Assembly: GCA_023433265.1 (NCBI GenBank)
Contig: JAEZDR010000046.1
Location: 1-32,007, forward strand
Reading direction: 5' to 3'
Source of the DNA: Bacteroidota bacterium
GTDB lineage: Bacteria > Bacteroidota > Bacteroidia > Chitinophagales > Chitinophagaceae
DNA: 32,007 bases
Made by a program: the position numbers and the translations under genes
In this document: positions 21,361 through 29,470 of the stretch, piece after piece
Layout: every line of letters starts with the position of its first letter
Position numbering within the stretch: position 1 is the first letter of the stretch
The notes under the pieces: generated by a model
What the model was told of the DNA's origin: nothing
Database searches by the model: none
Seen by the model: only the letters and a program-made list of their open reading frames with translations

Positions 21361-21902
21361 AGTTATCTATTTAGTTGGTTATAAATGGTCAATAGTGGTG
21401 CTAACAATTATTAAAGCAATCCTATTTCCGGCGGTAGGTTTGGACGGCCCAGGGCTGTTCCGGCAGTGGCCAACCATCATGATTTGGCACTAAAAAACAG
21501 GAGAAACGTGACCGTGGTCATTGTTTTAATGAAATGTAGTGTTGTATATTGCCCGCTTCCCCAGAAATAAGATTGTAAAAAAAAGCGGCATGACAAAGTG
21601 TAAAGCTGTGTGTATGGGGCTTTGAGAAGCATAAAAGAAAGGCAAAAGAGGTTATGGAAAGTTTACCAATTATAGCGGGAGCAGAACCAGGATAAAAAGT
21701 TAGGATAGCAAGGCTGTTGTGACGCTCCTGCATCGCTCTTGCTTCGGACTTGCATCGGACTAGCGTCGGACTTGCTCCCCAAAATCGTGTGGATTTTAGG
21801 GGTGGTGGAGAAGGTGTATGCGGTGCGTAACCTAACAGAACAAAACTTATCGGCAGGCCGGCAAGCAGGAATCGGGTAGGAGGGACGAAAACAATCGCTT
21901 CC
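21361..21902. other. Intergenic stretch of about 540 bp
   Basis: Apart from the hairpin and 11-bp array at 21721-21802, I see no gene or RNA that I can support. The part from 21361 to 21720 is AT-rich with some homopolymers. The short open frames here have no family signal. Confidence 0.6.
21721..21802 (-). repeat. Hairpin followed by five 11-bp repeat units (copy 2)
   Basis: Read on the minus strand: stem arms at 21792-21802 (CCCCTAAAATC, one bulged T) and 21777-21786 (GATTTTGGGG) with a 5-base loop, one spacer base, then five 11-bp units from 21775 down to 21721 (GCAAGTCCGAC, GCTAGTCCGAT, GCAAGTCCGAA, GCAAGAGCGAT, GCAGGAGCGTC). Order, number and final unit match copy 1 at 7-88. Confidence 0.85.
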
Positions 21903-23288
21903 CTAATTCATATCTCGTACATTATACACTTGCAGTTGCTGGGTGGAAGAAACAGCTAGTTGCACCGTACGACTGTTATGCCCATCAAGCCGGATGGACA
22001 AACTATCGGTGTTACCGGTAAGGGGAATGCGGGCATAATAAATATTGGACGGGAGGGATTGCCAGTTTCTTGTATCCGCTTGTTCTGCAGCAAACGACAA
22101 TGCTTCAAGTACCTCGCCCAGGGCTTTATCTTTTTTAGAGGCTTCTTTCTCGGCCAGCTTTCTAAGTAACATACGGCTGAGTGCCGTACCCACTTCCTTC
22201 AGCATGCGCTCCTGGAGCAAGCTGGTGGCGAGGACATTGAGATCCTCTACTTTTTCAAAGATAAATGAGGAAGAGTCCTTCAGTATCGTGGCTTGTACAG
22301 AAGTGGTGGACGATCGAAAAGTGCTATAGGAGGGAAGGGCTATCCTGAAAGTTTTCATTTTATCCAGTGATATATCTTCCTTTTTTATGCCGATGCTGTA
22401 ATCAACAGGAATGCGATACCTGTTTGTATAGTCGCTAAAGAAGAAACCTTCACCATCTTTAAAAAGCGTAAACATGGTGTTCATTTCACGCTTAGCCGGC
22501 GCCATACCTACTTCTGTGAATAAAACAAGTTCCTTTGTGTTGGTTACTGACGAAGGGTTAAACTTCATGTTGAACTTACGTTCATAAAACTCAAGATCGC
22601 TTCTGAATCCCATCAGATAAGCCGTTCTCAATACATCCTTTTTCAGTTGTTCGGGCATCGTAACCCCATAATAATCTTTCGATTCATGCTTAAGGAAAAT
22701 ATCTGCAGCATTGCGGTAGGAGATGAAAGCGTTGTTGATATCTGCATCTTTTTCGTAGATCACCCCTTGCAGTATCAAGGCAAACGCATCATTGGTGTAT
22801 TTTTTTGTGATAACGGAGTGTTGATCGGCCACGGACCTGCCAGACAATGAAATTCTCCTTGCTTCTACTAAAGCATCTTCAATGTTGCTTAGGTACAAGT
22901 AGTTGAGCGCTTTGTAGTAGTGTACCATGAAGCGTTCGTAATCTTCTGGTTTGTAACGTGCCAACATGGGGCTTAAGCCAATGCTAACAGCCATATCAGC
23001 GGCGCCGTTGTTGCCGGCTTCCATTAGCTTATCGGCAGCATTAAGGTAACTGTTGCTACTGTCGTACTGCTTCATCAGGTGAAGGGTGTATCCTTTTTCC
23101 AGGAAGTATAAAACCCTGTTACGTGTGTGTTTTAAAATCCTGTTTTTATCCAGCTGTTTTGTGGCTGCAAGGTAATTACCCGATTGAAGGTTCCTGTAGT
23201 AGTCGTCAATCCGTTGCCGGTAAGTGGCACATGAAATAAAAACAGGCATTAAAAGCGCTGCTAATAATGCCTGCTTAAGGTTTCTCAT
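21903..23288 (-). CDS. COG3014 family lipoprotein with TPR-like repeats
   Basis: The 461-residue protein begins MRNLKQALLAALLMPVFISCATY (lipobox FISC, Cys20). The first part is helical and TPR-like: YYRNLQSGNYLAATKQLDKN (about 30-49), VLYFLEKGYTLHLMKQYDSSNSYLNAADKLMEA, AFALILQGVIYEKDADINNAFISYRNAADIFL. The later part (about 250 onward) is beta-rich with a GEGFFFSDYTNRYRIPVDYSIGIKKEDI stretch. The family is widespread but uncharacterised. It is the last gene of a three-gene minus-strand unit after a small secreted protein and LpoB, 4 bases after the LpoB stop, pointing to an envelope function. Confidence 0.88.
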   Translation of the reverse strand: MRNLKQALLAALLMPVFISCATYRQRIDDYYRNLQSGNYLAATKQLDKNRILKHTRNRVLYFLEKGYTLHLMKQYDSSNSYLNAADKLMEAGNNGAADMAVSIGLSPMLARYKPEDYERFMVHYYKALNYLYLSNIEDALVEARRISLSGRSVADQHSVITKKYTNDAFALILQGVIYEKDADINNAFISYRNAADIFLKHESKDYYGVTMPEQLKKDVLRTAYLMGFRSDLEFYERKFNMKFNPSSVTNTKELVLFTEVGMAPAKREMNTMFTLFKDGEGFFFSDYTNRYRIPVDYSIGIKKEDISLDKMKTFRIALPSYSTFRSSTTSVQATILKDSSSFIFEKVEDLNVLATSLLQERMLKEVGTALSRMLLRKLAEKEASKKDKALGEVLEALSFAAEQADTRNWQSLPSNIYYARIPLTGNTDSLSIRLDGHNSRTVQLAVSSTQQLQVYNVRDMN

Positions 23289-23292
23289 CTAA

Positions 23293-23883
23293 TTAGTTCT
23301 TTACGTATTTAGCTATTTTCTTATCTCCGATCCAAACTACTTCATTCGTCTGCAGGTTGGTAAGCTCAAGGTCTACCTGGTACTGAACAACTTTTTGTTT
23401 CTTGTGAGCATCAACTATTGAATTGATGGACCCTTGCAACATATAATCTGCACCTACTTCCAGGCCAAACTTCTTCATGGTACTTTGCGAGCTGTTGGTT
23501 TGCTGGTCGGCACGTTCAGCACGAATTTCTTCACGCTTTTTACCACTTTGCACCAGCTTGATCCTTTGGGAGGTAACAAAGCTCCTTTCAAGATCTTTCA
23601 TGAAAGTCTCGGCTTGTATATGCTCATGGCTTTTATTGGTTACGAAACCTACAATTACCACAGGCGGTTTACCTGCCTGCTCTACGTGCTTGTCCAGCCA
23701 GTTTTGAGACACTATGTCTTTGATCATTTCTTCGGCCACCATGCGGCTATCGCTGTTATTCCAGCTACCACTGATGTCTTTTGTTTCTGAAGGGTCTATC
23801 CTTGTAACCTGGCGTTGGCAGGACATGGATGATACAGCAAAGCTTGCTGCTATTGCGTAAATAGCTACTGTTTTAAGTTGCAT
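23293..23883 (-). CDS. lpoB: LpoB-like penicillin-binding protein activator
   Basis: In enterobacteria LpoB is an outer-membrane lipoprotein that reaches through the periplasm and activates PBP1b; the Bacteroidota homologs share the fold, but the partner is unproven. The 196-residue protein has lipobox MSC (Cys22), then the family opening ISGSWNNSDSRMVAEEMIKDI (about 38-58), VVIVGFVTNKSHEHI (about 75-89), MLQGSINSIVDAHKKQ and the closing LELTNLQTNEVVWIGDKKIAKYVK. It lies between a small secreted protein gene (19 bp upstream) and the COG3014 gene, likely one transcript. Confidence 0.9.
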   Translation of the reverse strand: MQLKTVAIYAIAASFAVSSMSCQRQVTRIDPSETKDISGSWNNSDSRMVAEEMIKDIVSQNWLDKHVEQAGKPPVVIVGFVTNKSHEHIQAETFMKDLERSFVTSQRIKLVQSGKKREEIRAERADQQTNSSQSTMKKFGLEVGADYMLQGSINSIVDAHKKQKVVQYQVDLELTNLQTNEVVWIGDKKIAKYVKN

Positions 23884-23901
23884 AGTATAGGTTTGTAAGG
23901 T

Positions 23902-24273
23902 TTAGTGAAGGAATAACCAGTTGCCACTACGGTAACCGATGGATGGGCGCATAAAATAATTGTTGTACCAACCGCGACCACCGTAATAGGGGTTGTAGTA
24001 ATCGTAACGATAGCTGTTCTCCAGCCTTGCCAGCCGGAGGTTATAGCGCCTGTCTCTCCTAAGCTTTCTTCTTTCTTCCCTTGCTTCGTACCAATCATAG
24101 GCCTTGTAGGTTTCCTGGATGGTGGTATTGGAAGAGGCGAGGAGTGAGTCTTTTAGTTTCATGTACCTGTCCCTGCTAGCCCGGTAATTTGGGTTTTGGT
24201 CGGGAACGTCGGTTTGTGCATAAACAAGACTGGTAAGCACACTCAGCATTAAAAGTGTAAACATCTTGCGCAT
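23902..24273 (-). CDS. Small secreted Tyr/Arg-rich protein
   Basis: This 123-residue product has a signal peptide ending SLVYAQ, then TDVPDQNPNYRASRDRYMKLKDSLLASSNTTIQETYKAYDWYEAREERRKLRRDRRYNLR and a Tyr/Gly-rich tail (YDYYNPYYGGRGWYNNYF). The DVPDQNPNYR opening looks conserved but I cannot name a family. It is first of the operon with LpoB and COG3014, so an envelope role is likely. A -7 element TACATTTG lies 20 bases before its ATG. Confidence 0.75.
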   Translation of the reverse strand: MRKMFTLLMLSVLTSLVYAQTDVPDQNPNYRASRDRYMKLKDSLLASSNTTIQETYKAYDWYEAREERRKLRRDRRYNLRLARLENSYRYDYYNPYYGGRGWYNNYFMRPSIGYRSGNWLFLH

Positions 24274-24293
24274 GGTGGTTTAGTTTAGTTAAA

Positions 24294-24301
24294 CAAATGT
24301 A
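24294..24301 (-). promoter_or_regulatory. Candidate -7 element for envelope lipoprotein operon
   Basis: The minus strand reads TACATTTG, an exact TAnnTTTG, 20 bases before the ATG at 24273. The nearest TTG upstream is 25 bases away, just beyond the usual range. Confidence 0.5.
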
Positions 24302-24443
24302 TTGTACCTGTTTGTTAATAAACGCTCAAATGCGGACGGAGTTACATTAGCAGTGGTTAAATGTTTGTGAATGCGATAGTTAGCTTATCGATTCCTGTGT
24401 CATCGTCAGCGCTAAAAAAAGCATTACCCGGTCTTTCCAATTG

Positions 24444-24477
24444 TAAAAAAAAGAGATTGCCTTTTGGGGCAACCTCT
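24444..24477 (-). terminator. Terminator for glutamate dehydrogenase gene
   Basis: On the minus strand AGAGGTTGCC and GGCAATCTCT form a stem with one mismatch and a 6-base loop, followed by eight T residues. It lies 26 bases past the gdhA stop. The T-run at 24475-24481 on the plus strand could also serve the opposite direction. Confidence 0.8.
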
Positions 24478-24503
24478 TTTTCAGTCTGTTAACTACTGTA
24501 TCC

Positions 24504-25922
24504 TTATGGGAAAATACCCAGTTCGCTGTAAGAAGTACCAACTTTGTTGATGGCCACTACATAAGCTGCCGTACGCATATCAGGGATTTGTGGATGATTA
24601 TTCCAGAACTCCATAATCTCGCGGGTAGCAGTAATCATGGTTTCTTCCAGTCCGCTATGAACCAATGCAACTTCATCGGGGCCGTGAGCGATAAGTTCGC
24701 GTTTAGCCGGATCCATCTGCTTACCGGTAAGGTTTTCCATTTGAGTAACGATCTGGACATTGAGGTTTTCAGTGAAACGCTTTTCCATCCTGCCGTAACG
24801 CACGTGGCTAAGGTTTTTTAACCACTCGAAGTAGGACACTGTTACACCGCCGGCATTCAGGTACATGTCGGGAACAACAAGAACACCTTTTTTTGCAAGT
24901 ATTTCGTCAGCATCCGGAGTCAGCGGTCCGTTTGCAGCTTCACCTATGATTTTTGCCTTAACACGTGGGGCGTTTTCTCCGTTGATTACATTTTCAAGGG
25001 CTGCAGGAATTAAGATGTCGCACTCATATTCCAGCGCTTCAGCATTCTTCGCAAAGTTTTTAGCACCGGGGAAGTTAAGGATAGAACCTGTGGACTTCCT
25101 GTGATTGAAAACAGCATCTATGTCTAAACCCTCATCGTTATAAATTGCTCCCTCATATTCAGCCAGGGCAACAACTTTTGCACCTGCGCGCTGGAAGAAG
25201 ATTGCTGAGTGGTAACCTACGTTACCCAGCCCCTGCACCACAACGCGTTTGCCTTCTACACCTGTAGATAATCCGAGTTTCTCCATTACCTTAGGCATGT
25301 TACAAACCTCGCGAAGGCCGTAGAAAACACCGAGACCGGTAGCTTCTCTTCTGCCCCGTACGCCACCTTGCGTTACGGGTTTACCGGTAACACAGCCTGC
25401 AGCGTCTATTTCTCCTGGTTTCAAGCTTTGGTAGGTATCAACAATCCATGCCATCTCCCGTTCACCGGTTCCATAATCAGGAGCCGGAACGTCTGTGCCC
25501 GGGCCTATAAAGTTTTTCTTTACAAGTTCTGCTGTATAACGGCGGGTAACTTTTTCCAATTCGTAAGGAGAGTATTTCCTTGGATTGATTTTGATACCGC
25601 CTTTACCACCGCCAAAAGGAACGTTTACAATAGCGCATTTGTAAGTCATCAGGGCAGCAAGAGCCATAACTTCATCCTGGTTTACCTCGTCGCTAAACCT
25701 GATGCCACCTTTACAAGGTGTTTTGTGGTGGGAGTGCTGAACCCTGTAAGCTTCAATTACCTCAACTCTGCCATCATCCATTTTTACAGGAAATTTCATC
25801 TGGTAAACAGCGTTACACTGTTTAATTTGCTCAAGAATGCCGCTTTCCCATTTCGTGAACTTTGCAGCCTTATCAAAGCTTGTCATAACGCTCTGAAAAA
25901 AGCTATAATGTTGTTCTGACAT
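24504..25922 (-). CDS. gdhA: Glu/Leu/Phe/Val dehydrogenase family, glutamate dehydrogenase
   Basis: The enzyme interconverts glutamate and 2-oxoglutarate plus ammonia with NAD(P). The 472-residue protein has the substrate region KGGIRFSDEVNQDEV, the catalytic-lysine segment NVPFGGGKGGIKINPRKYS, the GPGTDVPAPDYGTGEREMAWI motif, and the Rossmann entry VVVQGLGNVGYHSA, followed by AALENVINGENAPRVKAKIIGEAANGP. All are intact. Coenzyme preference cannot be settled by eye. It is monocistronic with its own terminator downstream and sits beside the cytochrome c maturation genes. Confidence 0.96.
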   Translation of the reverse strand: MSEQHYSFFQSVMTSFDKAAKFTKWESGILEQIKQCNAVYQMKFPVKMDDGRVEVIEAYRVQHSHHKTPCKGGIRFSDEVNQDEVMALAALMTYKCAIVNVPFGGGKGGIKINPRKYSPYELEKVTRRYTAELVKKNFIGPGTDVPAPDYGTGEREMAWIVDTYQSLKPGEIDAAGCVTGKPVTQGGVRGRREATGLGVFYGLREVCNMPKVMEKLGLSTGVEGKRVVVQGLGNVGYHSAIFFQRAGAKVVALAEYEGAIYNDEGLDIDAVFNHRKSTGSILNFPGAKNFAKNAEALEYECDILIPAALENVINGENAPRVKAKIIGEAANGPLTPDADEILAKKGVLVVPDMYLNAGGVTVSYFEWLKNLSHVRYGRMEKRFTENLNVQIVTQMENLTGKQMDPAKRELIAHGPDEVALVHSGLEETMITATREIMEFWNNHPQIPDMRTAAYVVAINKVGTSYSELGIFP

Positions 25923-25958
25923 TTCTTTACTTTTTTGGTTATTAGGTGAAAAATATAA

Positions 25959-26180
25959 TTAAAGGTCTTTTCTCTTTTCCAGCCGGCTAATCTTTTTGTC
26001 CAGATTAACCATGTAAATAATGATACCTGCCATGATGGTAAGCACTACAGCCATAACCACGTAAATCTTTCCGTTGCTTTCCATAAAGCTTCTTTCTTCA
26101 ACCGGGGCTATTTGTGCCATAGCGGCCTGTTGCACCAGCACACAACAAATCAAACCTATTGCTTTTAGCATATTAGCCAT
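25959..26180 (-). CDS. CcmD-like heme-exporter accessory protein
   Basis: This 73-residue protein has an N-terminal hydrophobic segment resembling a signal peptide (MLKAIGLICCVLVQQAAMAQ), a second membrane helix (KIYVVMAVVLTIMAGIIIYMV, about 38-58) and a charged coil LDKKISRLEKRKDL. That plan fits the alternate CcmD family described in Bacteroidota cytochrome c biogenesis clusters. It overlaps ccmC by 8 bases if the ATG at 26180 is used; an ATG at 26171 is an alternative that removes the overlap. Confidence 0.75.
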   Translation of the reverse strand: MANMLKAIGLICCVLVQQAAMAQIAPVEERSFMESNGKIYVVMAVVLTIMAGIIIYMVNLDKKISRLEKRKDL

Positions 26181-26853
26181 TAGCGAACTGCTTTTCGTTT
26201 AACAATCTATACCTGATCCTAAGTGAAGTGATCCAGACACCTAAAAGGGTCCACCCAATTACGGCTGGCCAGAACACGGTTCTCATTTGTGGGTCCAGAT
26301 CACCCCCGTTAAGTGCCGGGTTACCTTCGCTACCCTGCCCACCGGGATGAAGTGATTCAGCCATCCTTGGTAAAATCCAGATGGTAGGGAATAACATGCA
26401 GAAAGCAAAAATGTTGTACACCGCAGACAATTTGCTTCGCTTATCCATGTCAGTAACACTACCTCTTAATACAAAATATGCAAAGTATATTAAAAGAGCG
26501 ATAGCTGCCCCGTTTTGCTTTGGATCGCTGCTCCAGGCAGCGCCCCACTGGTAATTTGCCCAAATGGCGCCTGTTACAATACCCAACACTCCGAATAACA
26601 AGCCTGAGCGCGCGTACTCTACGGAGTAAATATCCGCAACATCACTGTGCTTATTCAGGAATTTAATAGCATAAATGACGGAGACGATGAAAAGGATCAT
26701 CATTCCAAACCACATAGGAACATGAAAAAACAAGTTCCGGATAGTATGCTGAAGACGGCCATCAAGCTGGGGAATCTTTACCATGAAGCCCATGGTACAC
26801 GTATATAAAAGGAGAACAACGGCTAATATTTTCCACCAGCTCTGCCTTAGCAT
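26173..26853 (-). CDS. ccmC: Cytochrome c biogenesis protein CcmC/CcsA family
   Basis: This 226-residue membrane protein handles heme for cytochrome c maturation. About six hydrophobic helices are visible, and the heme-handling loop between them reads ANYQWGAAWSSDPKQNGAAIALLIYFAYF (about 104-132), a Bacteroidota-like version of the tryptophan-rich WWD motif; the His residues HVPMWFGM (about 44-51) and the LHPGGQGSEG loop fit heme ligands. CcmB, usually next to it, is not seen in this window. The CcmD-like gene follows and overlaps. A promoter-like pair lies 55 bases upstream. Confidence 0.9.
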   Translation of the reverse strand: MLRQSWWKILAVVLLLYTCTMGFMVKIPQLDGRLQHTIRNLFFHVPMWFGMMILFIVSVIYAIKFLNKHSDVADIYSVEYARSGLLFGVLGIVTGAIWANYQWGAAWSSDPKQNGAAIALLIYFAYFVLRGSVTDMDKRSKLSAVYNIFAFCMLFPTIWILPRMAESLHPGGQGSEGNPALNGGDLDPQMRTVFWPAVIGWTLLGVWITSLRIRYRLLNEKQFANG

Positions 26854-26907
26854 TCCAAAAAATTAAGATCAAACATGATTGTTTAGAAACCTGTTTTGTT
26901 TCCGGCG

Positions 26908-26939
26908 CAAAAATAGGTGGCTACACCCTCATTAAACAA
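26908..26939 (-). promoter_or_regulatory. Candidate promoter for ccmC operon
   Basis: Minus-strand TTG (26937-26939), 21-base spacer and TATTTTTG (26908-26915) match the Bacteroidota TTG / TAnnTTTG pattern within the reported spacing. It lies 55 bases before the ccmC ATG. Confidence 0.55.
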
Positions 26940-27017
26940 AATAAAAATCAGCGATTTGGATATTGCTTACAGATTAACAAATCGGTAACGATAGCTAATA
27001 TAAGCGTTAATACCACT

Positions 27018-27025
27018 TACTTTTG
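27018..27025 (+). promoter_or_regulatory. Candidate -7 element for S46 peptidase gene
   Basis: TACTTTTG exactly matches TAnnTTTG, 19 bases before the ATG at 27045. No TTG occurs at the expected upstream distance. Confidence 0.45.
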
Positions 27026-27044
27026 AAGCATTAAGCAATTTCTC

Positions 27045-29261
27045 ATGAAAATAGTTAGATCATTTGTATTAATCGCGTTTTTGGGTTTAAGCCACTTAGT
27101 GGCCTCAGCCGATGAAGGCATGTGGCTTCCCCAGTTATTGCAGGCGTTGAATGAAAAGGATATGAAACGCCTGGGAATGAAAATGAGCGCTCAAGACATC
27201 TACAGCATCAACAAAAGCAGCCTTAAAGATGCCATCGTAAGCTTTGGCGGTGGATGCACTGCGGAGGTCATTTCTGAGAAAGGCCTCATACTCACGAACC
27301 ATCACTGCGGGTTCGGACAAATACAAAATCATAGTACGCTTGCCAGTAATTACATCAAAGAAGGTTTTTGGGCGAAAAATCATAAAGAAGAGTTGAAAAA
27401 CCCGGGACTTACAGCAACGTTTATCATCAGCATAACAGATGTTACAACGGCCGTATTAAGCGGTGTTGGCGATAAAATGATGGAGAAAGAGAGGCAGGCC
27501 CTGATAGCTAAAAATATAGAACAGGTAAGGAAAAGTGCAAAGAAAGAAAGCTACCAGGAGTCTTTTGTTCGCGCTTTCTTTGAGGGAAATAAATATTATT
27601 TGTTTATCACCGAAGTATATAAAGATGTACGCCTGGTGGGGGCACCTCCGGCAGCCATCGGCAACTTCGGCAAGGACACCGATAATTGGGTGTGGCCGAG
27701 GCATACCGGTGACTTTTCATTGTTCAGAATCTACGCCGATAAAAATAACCGCCCTGCTGAATATTCAGAGGAGAATGTTCCCTACAAGCCCAAGCGGGCG
27801 CTCAATATTTCATTAGATGGAGTGGACGAGAACGATTTCACGATGGTGTTTGGATTTCCCGGAAGAACAATGGAGTATTTACACAGTGCAGCGGTAGCAC
27901 AGGTAATGAATGTAAATGATCCTGCGAAAATTGCGATTAGGGGAAACGCTCTACAGGTACTGAACAAGTATATGCGCGGCGACGAGTTAATCAAGATTCA
28001 GTACGCTGCCAAATATGCCGGCATTGAGAATGCTTATAAAAAGTGGCAGGGCGAGGTACAAGGTTTGAGAAAGAAAAACGCGGTTGATAAGAAGAAAATG
28101 TATGAAGCGGATTTTGCAAAACGCGTAAATGGTAACCCGGAATGGAAAGCAAAATACGGAACACTACTGGAAGAACTTGAGGCAGCCTATGCAGAATTAG
28201 AACCCCTGGGTTACGGAAGGGATATGTATATGGAAACGATGGCCCGCATCGAACTGTTCTCTGTTGCAGGTCAGATGAATTCGCTGGTTAATGCGCTTGA
28301 GAACAACGGGGGCACAGGTTTTGGCCAGGCTGCGCCTAAGGTGCATGGAAGCGTTTCGGATATTCTGCACGAATACAATGTAGAAGTAGACAAGGAACTT
28401 TTTGCCAGTTTGATTGCTCATTATATGAAGCATCAAAAAAAGGAATTCATTGCTCCTTACCTTGCTCAACTCGCGAGCCAGTACCAGGAAGACTACCATA
28501 AACTTGCGGATTATGTTTACCAATCGTCTATGATGGACGATTCTGCAAAAGTTATGAATGTGTTTTCGATGGTGCCAATAGAACTAGCTACAGCGATTAA
28601 AAATGACCTGGCCGTAACTATTTGGAACGAAATGCAGAAATATTACAACCAGCAGGTTGGAAGTAAGATAGGAGATGTTCAAAACCGGGTGAATGCTTTA
28701 CAACGCACCTATATGCAGGCACAGTTAGAAGTGTTCAAGGAAAAGCGGTTTTATCCTGATGCTAATAGTACACTCCGGGTAACTTATGGCAAGGCAAAGG
28801 GTTCTGAACCTCGCGACGGAATAAAATATGCAATGTATACTTACCTGGATGGCGTAATGGAAAAGTACGTGCCGGGTGATTACGAATTTGATGTGCCAGC
28901 CAAGTTGATTGAATTGTATAATAAAAAAGATTATGGTCGTTATGGGGTGAAAGGTAAACAACCTGTATGCTTCATTGCTACCAACCATACAACAGGGGGC
29001 AACTCTGGCAGCCCTGCACTGGATGCGCACGGAAACCTCATTGGGCTAAACTTCGACCGCGCATGGGAAGGTACAATGAGCGACATCTTCTATGACGCTG
29101 ATATTTGCAGGAACATTATGGTGGATATCCGCTATGTTACTTTCATTATTGACAAATTTGCGAATGCTCAAAATATCATTAGTGAGTTGAAATTTGTCCA
29201 TCCAAAGAAAGGAGCCGTAAAACCAGCGGCGCCTGCAAAGAAAGTTGCAGTGAAGCAATAG
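27045..29261 (+). CDS. S46 family dipeptidyl-peptidase, DPP11-type
   Basis: This 738-residue secreted or periplasmic serine peptidase releases dipeptides from peptides. After a signal peptide (to about VASA) the chymotrypsin-like catalytic residues are His87 (TNHHCG), Asp223 (PRHTGDFSLFR) and Ser654 (TTGGNSGSP); the alpha-helical domain lies between. In this family the residue 18 positions after the catalytic Ser sets the preference: Gly in DPP7, Arg in DPP11. Here it is Arg672 (GLNFDRAWEGTMSDI), so preference for Asp or Glu in P1 is expected. The C-terminus ends in an Ala/Lys-rich tail (KPAAPAKKVAVKQ). Monocistronic, with a hairpin after the stop. Confidence 0.94.
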   Translation: MKIVRSFVLIAFLGLSHLVASADEGMWLPQLLQALNEKDMKRLGMKMSAQDIYSINKSSLKDAIVSFGGGCTAEVISEKGLILTNHHCGFGQIQNHSTLASNYIKEGFWAKNHKEELKNPGLTATFIISITDVTTAVLSGVGDKMMEKERQALIAKNIEQVRKSAKKESYQESFVRAFFEGNKYYLFITEVYKDVRLVGAPPAAIGNFGKDTDNWVWPRHTGDFSLFRIYADKNNRPAEYSEENVPYKPKRALNISLDGVDENDFTMVFGFPGRTMEYLHSAAVAQVMNVNDPAKIAIRGNALQVLNKYMRGDELIKIQYAAKYAGIENAYKKWQGEVQGLRKKNAVDKKKMYEADFAKRVNGNPEWKAKYGTLLEELEAAYAELEPLGYGRDMYMETMARIELFSVAGQMNSLVNALENNGGTGFGQAAPKVHGSVSDILHEYNVEVDKELFASLIAHYMKHQKKEFIAPYLAQLASQYQEDYHKLADYVYQSSMMDDSAKVMNVFSMVPIELATAIKNDLAVTIWNEMQKYYNQQVGSKIGDVQNRVNALQRTYMQAQLEVFKEKRFYPDANSTLRVTYGKAKGSEPRDGIKYAMYTYLDGVMEKYVPGDYEFDVPAKLIELYNKKDYGRYGVKGKQPVCFIATNHTTGGNSGSPALDAHGNLIGLNFDRAWEGTMSDIFYDADICRNIMVDIRYVTFIIDKFANAQNIISELKFVHPKKGAVKPAAPAKKVAVKQ

Positions 29262-29283
29262 ATGCTTTAAATGATACGTATAG

Positions 29284-29310
29284 ACGATGCCCCTTTCTGA
29301 GGGGCATCGT
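29284..29310 (+). terminator. Terminator-like hairpin
   Basis: ACGATGCCCC (29284-29293), 7-base loop, GGGGCATCGT (29301-29310): a perfect 10-bp stem 22 bases after the peptidase stop. No T-run follows; it may act with Rho or mark the convergent boundary with aroC. Confidence 0.6.
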
Positions 29311-29470
29311 TGTGGATATTCCTGGCATGCTGGCAAATGGAGGAAGATGAAGTTTGCCTTTTAATCAATCCCGCCATTCTCCGGCACGGCGTTCACCAGT
29401 ACGCTTTCATTTATCCGGTGCGGGGATAGCATGCTGCACACAAAGTGACCGTAAGCGGTGGGGCGGCTTA

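Noticed and set aside
21361..21720. tRNA or structured RNA in the long gap
   Set aside because: I looked for acceptor-stem and T-loop text (GGTTCGAATCC-like) and found none.
25368..25919. 183-codon open frame opposite gdhA
   Set aside because: Antisense shadow of a strongly conserved enzyme gene; no recognisable domain.
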